64,000 bases of DNA from Atopsyche davidsoni (lineage: Eukaryota; Arthropoda; Insecta; Trichoptera; Hydrobiosidae), in assembly GCA_022113835.1 (NCBI GenBank), contig JAILWY010000008.1, positions 7,320,501-7,384,500 of the forward strand, in the 5' to 3' direction. The translations under genes were made by a program, and so were the position numbers. Positions within the stretch are counted from its first letter, which is position 1. Every line of letters starts with the position of its first letter. Below the pieces are notes generated by a model. It was not told where the DNA came from, made no database searches, and was given only the letters and a program-made list of their open reading frames with translations. Positions 19,963 to 31,575 of the stretch are shown here, one piece after another.

Positions 19963-20029
19963 CCTGAATGCATTATTGTGGATCTCGCATAATTTTTTAT
20001 TTAATAATTCTTCATTAAGTGCCTCAGCT

Positions 20030-20215
20030 CAATGATTGGCGACCATTTCACTGAGAATTTACTCTTAGCCAGTTTCATGGTTTTCTAAGGGAAAAATAGT
20101 GTAGTGAGTCCTTCTATACCACAGTTTTATATTTGAAAGAAAAGTCTGCGTATTTCCTTTCTTTATAAAGCTCTGTAGCTTAGATCTGATACTCTTTCTG
20201 CAGTAGGTTATAGAA
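20030..20215 (-). mobile_element. SINE fragment (3' half)
   Basis: In reverse orientation it carries the tail (gtgcctcagctcaatgattgg, degraded), the ccatgaaactggctaag-like block, tgtggtataga and the tataaaactg block. The head is missing. Confidence 0.5.
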
Positions 20216-20219
20216 ACAA

Positions 20220-21660
20220 TAATATACCAAAGCGTGTTACTATATTTGAGGTTTTTGTGTATAATTGGTTTTGGGCGCTATTGGATAGATCTTATCACGA
20301 ATGGTGAGTTCTGAGGTGTTGATTACGTAAATTGAGATGTTGAAGTATAAAGTTTGGTTGTGAAGTTGAGAGTTGCAGGCCTCGACCCCCCACAGGCGGG
20401 CGTGCATTTTATTGCAGAAATAACTGCATTGAAATGCACAAACGTCTTACTCTCCCGTGTGTTTATTTTTAAATAAAAATATTTTATCCACGTCCAAATT
20501 GCGCGACCGCACAGTGCGACGCCAGATCCTCGAGATAAGCACATCCGAATGTTTTCTCTTTTTTTATGATGCACTTAAATTTTCATTGTGAATTGTTAAT
20601 ATTTTAATGTAAGTTTGATTATAAAACATCGATTATTCGTTTTTTTATTAAATAAATAAAAATAAACTAAAAGTTGACACACGCTGTAGATTCAAAGCGT
20701 TCAATTGCGCTCAAAAAAAATATTTGCTAATTACTACTTTGTAAATCGGTTTATTTTAATGTATAAATTTTATGAGCATTTAAGATACACCCGTTTTATT
20801 TTGTTGCTGTGAAGCTCAGTTAAAAAAAAATTTCAATAGTTATAAACGCCAAAGTAGCAGATTAACATAAAACATGGCGATATTATATTACTCGCGACGA
20901 ACGATCCTTAGTCCCTTTTCGGAAACACGCTATATTTAAACTGCTCCGATTAAAGATGTCTCGTCTTCTAAAGCAGTCTACACATGATGCGGTTGTGTTG
21001 TAGCGGATATAGACAACTTAAAAAATCTGTTTCGTAAGTTTATGATTTTTTAAAGTAAATATATTGATTCAATGGTTTTAAGGATTCAGGGTATTAAATA
21101 TTGTGATTGGAAACTCTCTAGTCACAGAAATTTCTTCTATGGATCTACAAGACCCTGATATTGCAGCTTGCACTAAACAATCGGAACATTTTTCCAAGTA
21201 GCTGACGAAGCCCGCCACCCACGGCCCCATGGTTGCTCTTAAAACCATGAATATGACCATGAATCAAAGGGGTATAATTTGAATCACGAAGCACAACGGC
21301 TAGGTGTAACAATAGGTTCGTTTCTCGCTGAACTTGCTCGCAGCCGTCGGGCAGTGTGCTCAAGCTGCCTACTCGAGCAGCCCTTCAACCGCAGTTATAA
21401 GCGAATATAATATACACTAGAATAGAGTAAACTAGTATTGAATCACATAGGATAGACGAATAGTGCATAAGTAATCAGCCAAAAAAACATAAAAATCAAC
21501 CACAGGTATAATTTTTGAATTATGCTACAACTAATTTCACAATCAGATCGTTTCTTGCTGAAGAAATCGACTACCGAATGGTGGTCTGTAAATAGCGCCC
21601 TATTGTTGAGGGTGTTATTTTTAAGGGTTTTGTAGAAAAAAAAGGCAAAAAGACGGTATT
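20220..21660. other. Mixed AT-rich stretch with two weak islands
   Basis: Patches at 20380-20540 (aggcctcgaccccccacagg, cgcgaccgcacagtgcgacg) and 21190-21370 (aagcccgccacccacggccc, cgcagccgtcgggcag) are G/C-richer and non-coding. The rest is A/T-rich. Function unknown. Confidence 0.35.
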
Positions 21661-21760
21661 GTCTGGTCATCGCAGGTTGTCGGTTGTGGTGCAGTGTGTG
21701 CGGGCTCACCGCCTCCCACGCGCTCCCACCTGCGATAAAACCGCACGTGTTATTGATTAG
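21660..21760. promoter_or_regulatory. Short G/C-rich island
   Basis: ggttgtcggttgtggtgcag, ccgcctcccacgcgctccca and accgcacgtgtta (with a CACGTG E-box) in A/T-rich flanks. No frame. Confidence 0.2.
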
Positions 21761-21849
21761 ATTAGTGTATTAAATTGTTAATTTACAATAACCTAACCTT
21801 ACCCAAGCTGACCTTGCTGCTTAATGGGTGTGTATATTTTAAATTAAAG

Positions 21850-22370
21850 CAAGCCACGGGTGTTCAGCTGCACAAATGCTTTGCGCAGATGTATACTGCT
21901 TGATGTGCTACACATATTACATTTCTCAACCAGGGTCGTCAGTAAATATGAAATACGGTAAATCATTACATATAGTAAGCTATAACCGTTCCTTCCCACT
22001 CTTCCCAATCTGTTGCTTGTGCATGACTGCCATTCTGTGCCCTGAGCGTGTGTATAAGATCGGTAATGGAGTAGTGGACTTGAAATGATTGTGGAGGGAT
22101 GTGCTCTGGAAGTACTTTGCCGAGGTGGGGGGAGCTTCTGCTATTAAGTATCAAATCTCAGCTCCAGAGTTTTGTAAGGAAAAGATTATTTAATAATGCT
22201 ATTGGGCAGTAGCAGTACGCAGACATTTCCTTAAAATATAAAACTGCGTTCTAGAAGGACCCATTACACTATTTTCCCATTAGAAAACCACGAACACCAA
22301 TTCAGCATAAGTGATATGGTCGCCAACTTCCACTGAGGAGAGGCACCCGATGAAGAAGAATAAGCTTTAA
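21850..22370 (+). mobile_element. Longest SINE copy in the window, with head and tail
   Basis: Runs from ttcagctgcacaaatgc through gtgctacacatattacattt, gttgcttgtgcatgactgcc, cctgagcgtgtgtataagat, ctttgccgaggtggggggag, gcagtagcagtacgcag and ccattagaaaaccacgaaca. It ends in a tail ggagaggcacccgatgaag with GAA repeats. The tail equals the 3' end of the non-LTR fragments, the usual sign that a SINE is mobilised by that LINE. The origin of the head (tRNA, 5S or other) is not evident. Confidence 0.7.
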
Positions 22371-22509
22371 TTGGTATTTTTTTAAAACATGACCAAAATA
22401 AGATACCTTGTATGTTTTTTACTATTCTTTGCAATTCCGCATTTAGCGCAAGACTTTGTAAAAAAATATGCCTCAAACAAATATCAGAGCGCATTGTAAG
22501 GGAGCTTAA

Positions 22510-22605
22510 AAAACCATGGACACTGTCTCAGAATGAGTATATTCCCAATGAAATTGTCGCCAACCTCCTTTGAGGAAAGGCACTTGATAAAGAAGACATA
22601 CATTC
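22510..22605 (+). mobile_element. SINE/LINE tail fragment
   Basis: accatggacactgtctcag, gagtatattccca, gtcgccaacctcctttgagg and the tail aaggcacttgataaagaag: only the last 90 bases of the family. Confidence 0.65.
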
Positions 22606-22734
22606 AACACCAAAAGCACAAAAAAAAAATTACGAAAATTTCTGTGTATCCCAGTTTGTTTCATTTTGTTGCAGCTAATAAAAAAAATAAACACGAAAAT
22701 AAGGTGCACTGAGTATCATAATCGCGTGAAATAA

Positions 22735-23010
22735 ATTTGCCACTTTCCCTGCGTTGGATGCAGTCGCTGCGTGGAAGTTGTGCTCTTATTGGACGTCACA
22801 AGTCAAAACACATTATCCGAGAGCAACTGCGGTGGTGTTTTTATTCCCTGCATTTAATTTAGTGCAATCACAGCTGTTGTGTTAAATGCGTCGGACAAGT
22901 CCGGACCCATTCAGTGCGGCCTACAGGGTGACCAGGAACGACCGCTACTCGTGTATCTAATCTTTAATAGACACACTGTAGCGCTCGCCACCCAAGTCTA
23001 TAGTATCTCA
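22735..23010. promoter_or_regulatory. Non-coding island, candidate enhancer
   Basis: Balanced composition (gcgttggatgcagtcgctgc, cggacccattcagtgcggcc, cgaccgctactcgtgta), an ATTGG box and gacgtcac (CRE-like). The plus frame from 22879 is open for 77 codons but has no recognised domain. Confidence 0.3.
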
Positions 23011-23119
23011 ATGCTTCAAGAATATAATATCCAGAGAGTTATAAGTATTGAAAATATAATTTTTAGTTATAAATTTTTTACTATGAGAATCCTTAAAAGA
23101 AATTTTATTTAAATGTATT

Positions 23120-23990
23120 CACAAAGCTGAAAACGGACTCGCGGAGCGAAATTCACGTAACATTGCCTCTTTGTAAAAAACGTATTTTCCTAAAATTTAA
23201 AAATAAAAACCAACATAAAAAATAGAAGAAAAAAAATTAAACATAGCATGTAATCTGTATCAAAATTAATTTATCAACGATACAAATAAAAATAGGCAAA
23301 TGGCTTTTAGATATCGATATTTATTTTTTTGTTCAAGATTTCTAAAGCGTTAAGAATCATTACTTTCTAGCCATTTGGGTTTTTATTAATAGTTAGTAGT
23401 CTTTGAATATTTTTTACCATATAAATAATTTTATTAATAATTAGTACTTTGAGAGCACCCTGTATGGATAATATTGGTGGTAAATTTATATAGAAGAGCT
23501 TCATTAGCTGCATGGGTACGGAGGCGAGCGTGTTGTAGGAAAACCAGGTTTTATTCCCAGAGGTCTTGTCCAGATTGTATCTAATGGTCTTGCTGAAAAA
23601 GTGTAGTCTTCAGGCTAAGAAATATATTTCTAGGAAAATTTTAATTTTTATGGTCAACGAAAACGTTATTTATTATTTGGTTCACAAGTTTAACTCGTTA
23701 TATGTACAATAAAAAAGGAGTCTGCATTAAAATATAAAATAACTAATATTTTAAATGATAACAACAAATACTTATAACTGCCTCAAATTATTGAATATGT
23801 AAAAAAATCTATATACAACACATATATAGAAAAAAAAACAGTTTAATTCTTTATTTGCTGTTCATGTAATTTTGATGCAACTAGAAAAAATAAACTACTT
23901 GAACATATTTTATTTACAATGTTTTTTTATATATATATATATATCAAAATTGTGCAATTTAAACGAGCTTATATGAAAAATGCCTCGTAG
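23120..23990. other. AT-rich stretch
   Basis: A/T-rich with a (TA)n run at 23929-23946. No coding-like frame and nothing recognised apart from a modest patch at 23510-23600. Confidence 0.45.
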
Positions 23991-24190
23991 ACGTCCCAAC
24001 TGGAATTGCGTAATATTAAATTGTACCTCATCGCATGGTTTATTTATAAACATCGTCACTAATAAAATAGAAAGAGCTAGGTGCACCGAGTGACGTTAAT
24101 AGTTCCTCCGATGCAACTGAATTTAATCGGACGTGTTTCCGTCTCGCTCTCACGCGCTACGCTCCGGCCTTGACGACAGAGACGCAGATA
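23990..24190. promoter_or_regulatory. Non-coding island, candidate enhancer
   Basis: Contains gacgtcccaactggaattg, gtttatttataaacatcg (a forkhead-like palindromic region), gtgacgttaatag and cgctctcacgcgctacgc. No durable frame. Confidence 0.3.
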
Positions 24191-24349
24191 CTTTTTTTGT
24201 CATATTAGTTTCTACTCCAGTAATAAATATGATAGTGTTAGAAGTTTATTGGAGCTCCTTGGCAGCCATAAAAGAAAATCTGTGTAGTTTTTTTTTTAAA
24301 CGCGTGTTTAGAAATATATCAAAGTTGCATTTAAAATAAACCGTAAATA

Positions 24350-25560
24350 AAATTTAAGTAGCTTTCTCGCAGATGGAGCTCTTAACCACATTTTGAAACT
24401 GTGTCACTTGGAGATTAGTGGAAATAAAATATTATGGTCATCGCCTAATGAGGCAATAAAGAATAATGCACGAAAGCGATGAGGAAAAATGACATTGGAA
24501 GCGCATGAAAAATAAAAAATATTATTTTTATTTATTTACATTGATGTAAATTGGGAACAAGTGTTAAAGTAATGTCAAAAATATTTTATATAGTATTTTA
24601 TTACCATACTTATTATAATGCAATAATAAATTATAAAATTCAACATTGATTGTTGATGCATTGTATTATAATTTTCATTTGATTTAGTTTTCCGGAGCCT
24701 TTTTACACTTTACAGATTTTGTCATGAATTTTTTTATGACTGGAATATCAAGCATATTTTTATATCTATAGATTATGACAAAGTTTCTGTAAAGATGTTT
24801 CAATTACGTAATTCAATTTTTTTTTAACATGTCATGAGAGAAACTAGATTTCATCATAGAAAAAGGTCCGGCATAGAAGTTAATTTACAAAATGAAATAT
24901 GAACACCACGAGAGATAAAAATATACAAATTTAATTAAATATATAAATATGCATTAATTAACGCTTAGCAGTATAATAAAAAAGCGTCCTTGTTTAGGAA
25001 ACCATTTAGCTCTGTGTTGAGAGATAACGAGTATAATTATATTCTTTTAATTCGTACAAACCCAGCCAATCTAATATGCAAAGCATTCCCAATTCTGATG
25101 TAAGGACTGAAACCAAGAAACAAAAATATTCACGAAGAAAAGGGAAGGGGGTGGGACCGAACGTGTTTTTACAAAGTCAACACTTTCGGTGCCAAAGTCA
25201 AAAAAAAAAATATATTATTTAGAAAAAGTAAAAAAAAAAAAAAAACACTTTAATCGGTCTTAAGTATAATTTATTTTATATTAGAATCCCACAACTAAAA
25301 AATAAAAAATATATAGTATGTGTGCACTTGGCTGATAATGTACTCAGACTGCCTTTGTGAGAAGCGGTCCTCGCCAGTTTTTCAAACTGCTCTGTTTATG
25401 TGTAAGCCTACATAGTTGCACAGATCGTTTATTTTTAATCGCTTTAGAAAATAGTATTTTAATTAAAAAATCATGATTATTTGTGAAACAAATTTATATA
25501 AATTAAATGCAGTCAGTCGTGATGCAGACAGTAAAACATTTCATTTAATTTTTCTTAATG
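24350..25560. other. AT-rich stretch
   Basis: Poly-A/T tracts (for example 25200-25250). A small G/C-richer patch at 25140-25200 (agggggtgggaccgaacg). Nothing else recognised. Confidence 0.45.
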
Positions 25561-25599
25561 TGAGTGCTGGCGATGTTGTATTATATAAATCTGCCTACT

Positions 25600-25960
25600 C
25601 GATCGGCACATCTGCTATTGCATTGATCGACGGGAGGTTAAGCTGCTAATAAGTGAACAATGCTGCTTCAATAAGCAGCGACAATAAGCAATAGTGATGG
25701 CGTGCGTCGTTGAGTTGAATCTGTTATCTCTCGTCCGCTTAGCCGGCCAATCAGCGCAAAGTGTTTTTGACCAGTTTCTGCACTGGGTCAGAAAATAAAA
25801 ATAAAATGGTCGCCCCACTTAATCCGGTAATTTATATCCAACCTCATGCGGGATTAAATTATAAGATATTGCCTGCACAGGGCGCTTGGGAGACGCAAAT
25901 TTATATAATTGTATTTTATTCAGACATTCGTTACGGGTCTTTAATGTCTGTCATCTGCTT
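25600..25960. promoter_or_regulatory. Non-coding island, candidate enhancer
   Basis: Balanced composition: gcagcgacaataagcaatag, cgtccgcttagccggccaat (CCAAT), ctcatgcgggattaaattat, cagggcgcttgggagacg. Repeated ATTAA/TAAT cores. The plus frame 25761-25973 has no recognised domain, so I read this as regulatory. Confidence 0.3.
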
Positions 25961-26489
25961 GGTAAAAGGTTAGTAAAAAAAAAAAAAAAACGAAATATAC
26001 GATGTGCATTCTACACAAGCAATTAAATAAAGGATAAAGAGAAAATGCTAATTTTCTTTGATCACATTGGTCAGATACTTTCGGCGATAAATTATGACCG
26101 CACACATTTAGAAACAACTAATATAACAAGTATTTTAGTTGCACATGAAATCTCTCATTTATGCAGTTTATCATGCCATACACCATACGATATTATTATT
26201 TAAAAAAAATCTTATATAGGTACAGCTTTTAAATGCATTTTTGCACAACGGGATATATTTATACACAGATAAAAAAAATCTATTGATACCGTAGAGTAGG
26301 TAAAATGGTACAAAAAATAACAATGAGACGGGTCATTCCTCACAAAACAGGCTAATACCTTGTATACAACCAAATTACAAAAGTATAAAAAAATGTACAA
26401 AAAATGGCAGATTCTTAATTTCCGGTGTGCGTTAATATGAACCGCACAACAAAGAAACTAGGTTTTGAAATCATTTAATTTTTGACAGT

Positions 26490-26560
26490 CGGACCTCCCA
26501 TCTGTTCGTTTCTGTACGATATAAGTACGCGGCCGGGTAACGGCCTATTATAAAATTTAT
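26490..26560. promoter_or_regulatory. Short G/C-richer block
   Basis: gtcggacctcccatctgttc and gtacgcggccgggtaacggc stand out from A/T-rich DNA. No frame. Confidence 0.2.
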
Positions 26561-27059
26561 TTGATTATTTATTATTTATGCATTTTTAAAATAAAGTTTT
26601 TGGGATACTAAATGAACTGTAAATTTATTTCAGTGAAGTAGTGATCTATGATTTTTTTGATAATAATATTTTTTAAATTTATATTTACTGGAAAGTTATG
26701 CAAATACAATAAATATTTACATAAACAGTACTTGTAATGTACAAACGTAGTTAACACATTTCTTAAATATTTAATTAGTTTGTGCGTTGTAAAATATTTA
26801 TTAATATAATATAAGCAAATATTTGACTAAGTATGTAGATAAAATATTTTTGATTTATTTTAATAACAAAATACATAAATTTAAAAAAAAACAGTTTGCA
26901 TGATAAAATAGCAGTTTTATTGCTTCACCAATAGAACCGATGAATATCACAATAAAATTTTATATATCTCAGTTCGCGTGAACAGTAATACTAACTCAAC
27001 TTTTTCACTAAGATTTAATCAATAGTCAAATAAAAAACTGTAGTATCGTAACCGATTGC

Positions 27060-27420
27060 CGTGTAAAATAATTAAAGTGAACCGTTCAATCACTTTCCTC
27101 GCTTCACCGGGTGAGTTGATTCACTTCACAGATCCGAATCAGCTGATTTGCTTCAGTAGAATGGTGTGATTCATTTCACCTCACCCCGGCGCGGTATTGA
27201 ACATTTTTGTTCGTATTTTTAACTCCGGCCCACGTGTGAGTCAGACGTAAATATTTAGACTCAGTTTTCTGGGTGATTGACAAAAATGACGATAAATCAG
27301 TACCGCGGGACGTAGGGTTAATGGGCCGCGAAGGTTGGCGCATAAATCATACTCTCCGCGCTCTAGGAAGGGCGACCGACGCGGATTCAATTTATTTCTC
27401 GCATTCAACGCAAAGCAACA
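27060..27420. promoter_or_regulatory. Candidate enhancer with repeated TTCACTTCAC-type motifs
   Basis: A first half contains tcaatcactttcctcgcttc, ttgattcacttcacagatcc and gtgattcatttcacctcacc: the GATTCA(C/T)TTCAC motif twice plus diverged versions. A second half is CpG-rich (taccgcgggacgtagggtta, gggccgcgaaggttggcgca). No coding frame. The repeated motif suggests clustered binding sites for one factor. Confidence 0.35.
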
Positions 27421-27537
27421 GTTAGGAATTTGAAATTTATTATATTCGGTAAAACCTATTAAAGCGTTTTTTAAATTAGTGAAAAAAAAAAAATACTCGC
27501 ATGAAATTGCGTATCTACTATAAATATATCCATTGGA

Positions 27538-27948
27538 GGTGCGTATGTTTCATTTTTGGGTTTTCTATAGAATATCTTAAAAGATACAACGCTGATTTTT
27601 TGCATGTAAGTTTAGTAAATTTTTGCGCAGCTATGTGCCGAATTTCAAGACGATAGGATAATATTTTTATTCATAAACTAATTCAATAAAACTATAAAAT
27701 ATGCTTTAGCGAGTTTCAATATGTACGAATTATAGGATTTTATTGTTCACCACGAGAATTTCAAATTTAGAAATTTTGATGCTTTTTAGAAATTTTCAGT
27801 TTATGTCAGCTTGACACAAGTACCAATTTAATTTTTTTTATCGAAATTGCGTTAGAAATTATTAATCACACCATTAATAACTCAAAATGCCTCCGGAAAC
27901 GTTATTCTGTGACGGGCAACATTTCTAGTACATATATATATATAATAA
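27538..27948 (+). repeat. Dispersed repeat, short form (long form at 45375-45985)
   Basis: Shares tttcatttttgggtt, aaaagatacaacgctgattt, gtgccgaatttcaagacgat, tatgtcagcttgacacaagt and the end gacgggcaacatttctagta with 45375-45985. It lacks about 200 internal bases present there. Both copies end next to a (TA)n run. Probably a non-autonomous transposon; class not established. Confidence 0.65.
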
Positions 27949-28319
27949 GAATACTATCATACGATAAAAATATTATTAGGTTGTATTTTACAATTGGAGA
28001 AGTATGAGGAAGCTTCAGGGATGAGCAAAGCGTCGGCTGCGTAACTATTCCTAGTCGCCTGCCTGTTCCATATAAACTAATCACTTTAAGAAATAATGAT
28101 TAAATATATATTTTTATTTTATATTAAAATCTATTTTTAATAAATTACTTCATTTCATGTGATCACTTTACACATACGATGTTGGTAAATTGATCAAAAG
28201 TTTATCACACACACATACTCACATATACTATATGTATATTGTAGCACCTCAGATATTCTGGACTATACCATCAATTAATAATCCTCACCATTTGTACGCA
28301 CATTTTGAGCATTTGCTAC

Positions 28320-28720
28320 AACTCAACAGCCTATACAGATCCGTCTCAGCTGATAGCGATCACTTGTGGGGTTTTATTTTACTAATGAGAAAAGGATGGC
28401 CACTTTCCTGGTATATCTGCAGTCACACGCGCCTCCGACTCCTCGGCTCACAGAAACTCATGGAGCTCCAGCGAGCAGGAGGGTGGAGCTGTTTATTTAT
28501 CCATTCAGCCCAAGTCGTAATTCATAATTACGGCAAACGTGGCGGAGATGTGGATAAATATTATTCCAGCGAAATAATGAGGTATTTACGAACAAGTTGT
28601 TAAACGCACGTTTGATCTAAGTTGGCCGCAAATAAACGGATGCTTTGAGCTCTGCGGCAACTTTACCCCAAATCAAACAATCAAACATCAAGAGGGAATC
28701 TTTAATTAATACATCCAGTT
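28320..28720. promoter_or_regulatory. Candidate enhancer with a cluster of TCF-like motifs
   Basis: A long balanced block (tccgtctcagctgatagcga, ccaagtcgtaattcataatt, aacgtggcggagatgtggat). Its right end has TTTGATC at 28611, CTTTGA at 28643 and ATCAAA at 28672 and 28680, all related to the TCF/Lef core. The plus frame 28190-28603 covers part of it but ignores the composition and has no domain. Confidence 0.4.
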
Positions 28721-29029
28721 TTATTGCGATTATATTTGGATATATTATTAAATTAGCAGTGCTGTCTACACGCGTCGCGACACAAACGGCTACCCGAAGG
28801 TAAGCAGTTAATATCGACCTTCACACACAAAGTAAAAGGATGCAATTTGTTATTTGTAAATAACTGAATAAATGAATTAATTATTTTCAGTTAAATGGTC
28901 GTATATATGTATATTTCAAGAAAACTACAGAAGCATTCACTCTAACAATACAATACAACACGAATGCTATAAAGCAATATAAAGCAGTGCAAACGAATAA
29001 GTTATAATTACGCCGTATAAATATCCCAG

Positions 29030-29180
29030 TAATATGTACGTCCGGCCTTAAATGAATCCGACATTGCAGGCGAGCTCCTCGCCCACGCTGGACTAGACCT
29101 CGTCGAGAAAAGCTGCCTAAACAAGCTGCGACACAACCGACAACAAAACGACGATTAACCCAAAGTGGTAACTTGGAATA
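29030..29180. promoter_or_regulatory. Non-coding island
   Basis: cattgcaggcgagctcctcg, cgctggactagacctcgtcg and caagctgcgacacaaccgac in A/T-rich flanks. No durable frame. Confidence 0.25.
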
Positions 29181-29199
29181 CTTTAGGACTATGGAGGTT

Positions 29200-30230
29200 A
29201 CAGCTTGACGCGAATTCTTCTAACCTATTTATAATACTTGCGAGATCTTTTTAAAACTAAGTAGACAAGTTCTAATTCGAGCCAAGCAATAATTATATAT
29301 ATTTTTGGAATAAATTATAAATTGTTTCTAGACCCAAAAGAATGGGAAATAATAAAAAAAAAATTACTAAAATCTAATCCCAGAAGTATCAAGCCGGTGC
29401 AAATGCCTTTGAGTACTTCTCACTTCTTATCTATCTGCAACTTTTTATGTGGTCTCCTAATGTAGTGTCGTTCACAAGAATAAACTTATAATATTTAATT
29501 GTTTTAAATTTGAAAAAACGTATCTATCATATTAACATGCTATTTAGGTATTACTTCTAAAATGGATCTTTTTCATTTTAATGGGTACTTTAGAGCAGAA
29601 ATCGATATTACTAAAAAATGATTTTTTCGATACTGTTCCTTCAGTAACCCTGAACGAATATTGTTTGAGAAACATGGGGCCTCAAATTTCTGACCTATCA
29701 GGTCATACATATTTACTATATCAAGAGTACCTAAACCACTAAAAATATGTACAAGTACCACAAAAAAAAATAAAATTGGGTATATTTGCAAATTTTGAAT
29801 TGTATTACAAATATAGCGATTTTAAATAAGTTTGAACGGTTGAGGCCACCTTTAGGTTTGGACTTATCCGTTATCATGCCGTGTAGACAATATTAAGGAG
29901 GTGATGATTATGCTAAATGGAATCAGGGTTGAGCGTGGGATTCAAGTTATTCGCTATACATCATTCAAACATAGTTTATACAGATCTGCTCTAGCAAATG
30001 ATCTTGCATACGACTGAGAAAATGTAGAAATATCGCGATTTGAATGGTTAGAGCCACCTTTAGATATGTACTGTAATATAAAAAAGGTGATGCTTGATTT
30101 CAAGTTATTCGCTATACATCATTCAAACATAGTTAACACAATGATTAAGGCTGAGAAAATATATTTTCACGGTATTTATTTAAGTTGTAATGAGTATGTG
30201 CGCTCGTAATACTGCGCTAGCGGAATCTAA
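29200..30230. other. AT-rich stretch with a short internal duplication
   Basis: The phrase gattcaagttattcgctata with tacatcattcaaacatagtt occurs at 29939-29981 and 30097-30135, each after a ggttgagc/gatgcttg lead, so about 40 bases are duplicated 155 bp apart. Otherwise no feature recognised. Confidence 0.45.
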
Positions 30231-31575
30231 AGGCCTGTACACACGCAGCGACACAACTTGCGACCGATTTGCAATCAGCCAATAGCTTCCCTTTACATTG
30301 GGTGTTTTTAAAGGATTGTCTAAGTAAGCAGCACCAAGCAGTATGCTCTTCTCAGAGGAGGTTGACGATCATCTCACTGAGCATATACTCATTCAGAACC
30401 AGTGTTCATGGTTTTCTAATAGAAAAATAGTGTAGTGGGTCCCCGAGTTCTTCTACACCGCAGTTTTATATTGCTGCTGCCAAATAGCATTAATATATAA
30501 TCCTTTCCTAATAAAGCTCTGGTGTTATGATCTGATACTGCTTCTGAACCTTGACAAGGTACTTACATAGCACATCCCTTCACAATCATTCCAAGTCCAC
30601 TACTCAATTACGGATTCTTTACACACGTTCAGGAAACAGAATGGGAGCTATGCACAAGCAACAGAAGGAGATAGAAGGCTGTTGGCTGGCTGCAAATTGT
30701 GACGAGACGCGTGTAGGAGCAACGAAGGCTTTCACACAACATGCGACCGATTTGATATCATCCAATAGCGTCCCTTTGATATGGGTGTTTTAGATGGATT
30801 TGCTCAAGTAGGAGGCTGTTGGCTGGCTGCAAAATGTGACGAGACGCGTCTAAAGGTTTCAAAGGCTTTCACGCAACATGCGAACGATTTGCTTGCACAC
30901 AATAGCGTACTTTTGATTTGCATGTTTTAGATGGATTTGCTCAAGTAGGAGGCTGTTGGTTGGCTGTAAAGTGTGACTAGACGCGTGTAGAGCATCAAAG
31001 GCTTTCACGCAACATGCGACCGACTTGCTTTCATCCAAAGTGTGACGAGACGCGTTTAGAGCATCGAAGGCTTTCACGCTACATGCGACCGACTTGCTTT
31101 CACCCAATAGCGTCCCTTTGATTTGGGTGTTTTAGATGGATTTGCTCAAGTAGGCAGCGCAAAGTAGAAGGCTGTTTGCTGGCTGAAAATTGTGACGAGA
31201 CACGTTCAGAGTATCAAAGGCTTTCACGCAACATGCGACCAATTTGCTTTCACCCAATATCGTCCCTTTGATTTGCGTGTTTTAGATGGATTTGCTCAAG
31301 TGGGAGGCTGTTGGCTGGCTGCAAAGTGTGACGAGACGCGTGTAGAGCATCGAAGGCTTTCACGCAACATGCGACTGAGGGATTTACGTGTTTTAGATGG
31401 ATTTGCTCAAGTAGGAGGCTGTTGGCTGGCTGCAAAGTGTAACGAGACGCGTGTAGAGCATCAAAGGCTTTCACGCAACATGCGACAGATTTGCAATGAG
31501 CCAATAGCGTCCCTTTGATTCGGGTGTTTTAGATGGATTTGCTCAAGTGGGAGGCTGTTGGCTGGCTGCAAGTCG
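30230..31575. repeat. Minisatellite array, unit about 137 bp, built from a dispersed element
   Basis: The marker gatggatttgctcaagt recurs at about 30793, 30930, 31135, 31285, 31395 and 31530. Between markers lie ggctgttggctggctgcaaa, gtgacgagacgcgt, ggctttcacgcaacatgcga and caatagcgtccctttgat. Spacings of 137, 205, 150, 110 and 135 reflect partial unit duplications (one 68-base insertion at about 31030) and losses. An outlying unit at 30235-30320 is separated by a SINE insertion. Open frames on both strands are by-products of the repeat. Confidence 0.85.
30350..30670 (-). mobile_element. SINE copy inserted in the minisatellite
   Basis: In reverse: head (ctgttgcttgtgcatagctc), aatccgtaattgagtagtgg, aggaaaggattata, gcagcagcaatataaaactg, ccattagaaaaccatgaac-type block and tail (gaggagggtct-like, with cctctgagaagagc). 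It separates the first degenerate minisatellite unit from the rest. Confidence 0.7.

Noticed and set aside
23996..24060. PNWNC in a plus-strand frame, recalling the Wnt R-R-W-N-C motif
   Set aside because: The frame is 36 codons, lacks the upstream E-C-x-x-Q-F segment and any acceptor in the right phase. Judged to be chance.
28190..28603. A 137-codon plus-strand frame
   Set aside because: Begins in a (CA)n-like run; codon third positions show no bias and no domain is visible. The region is better explained as a regulatory island.
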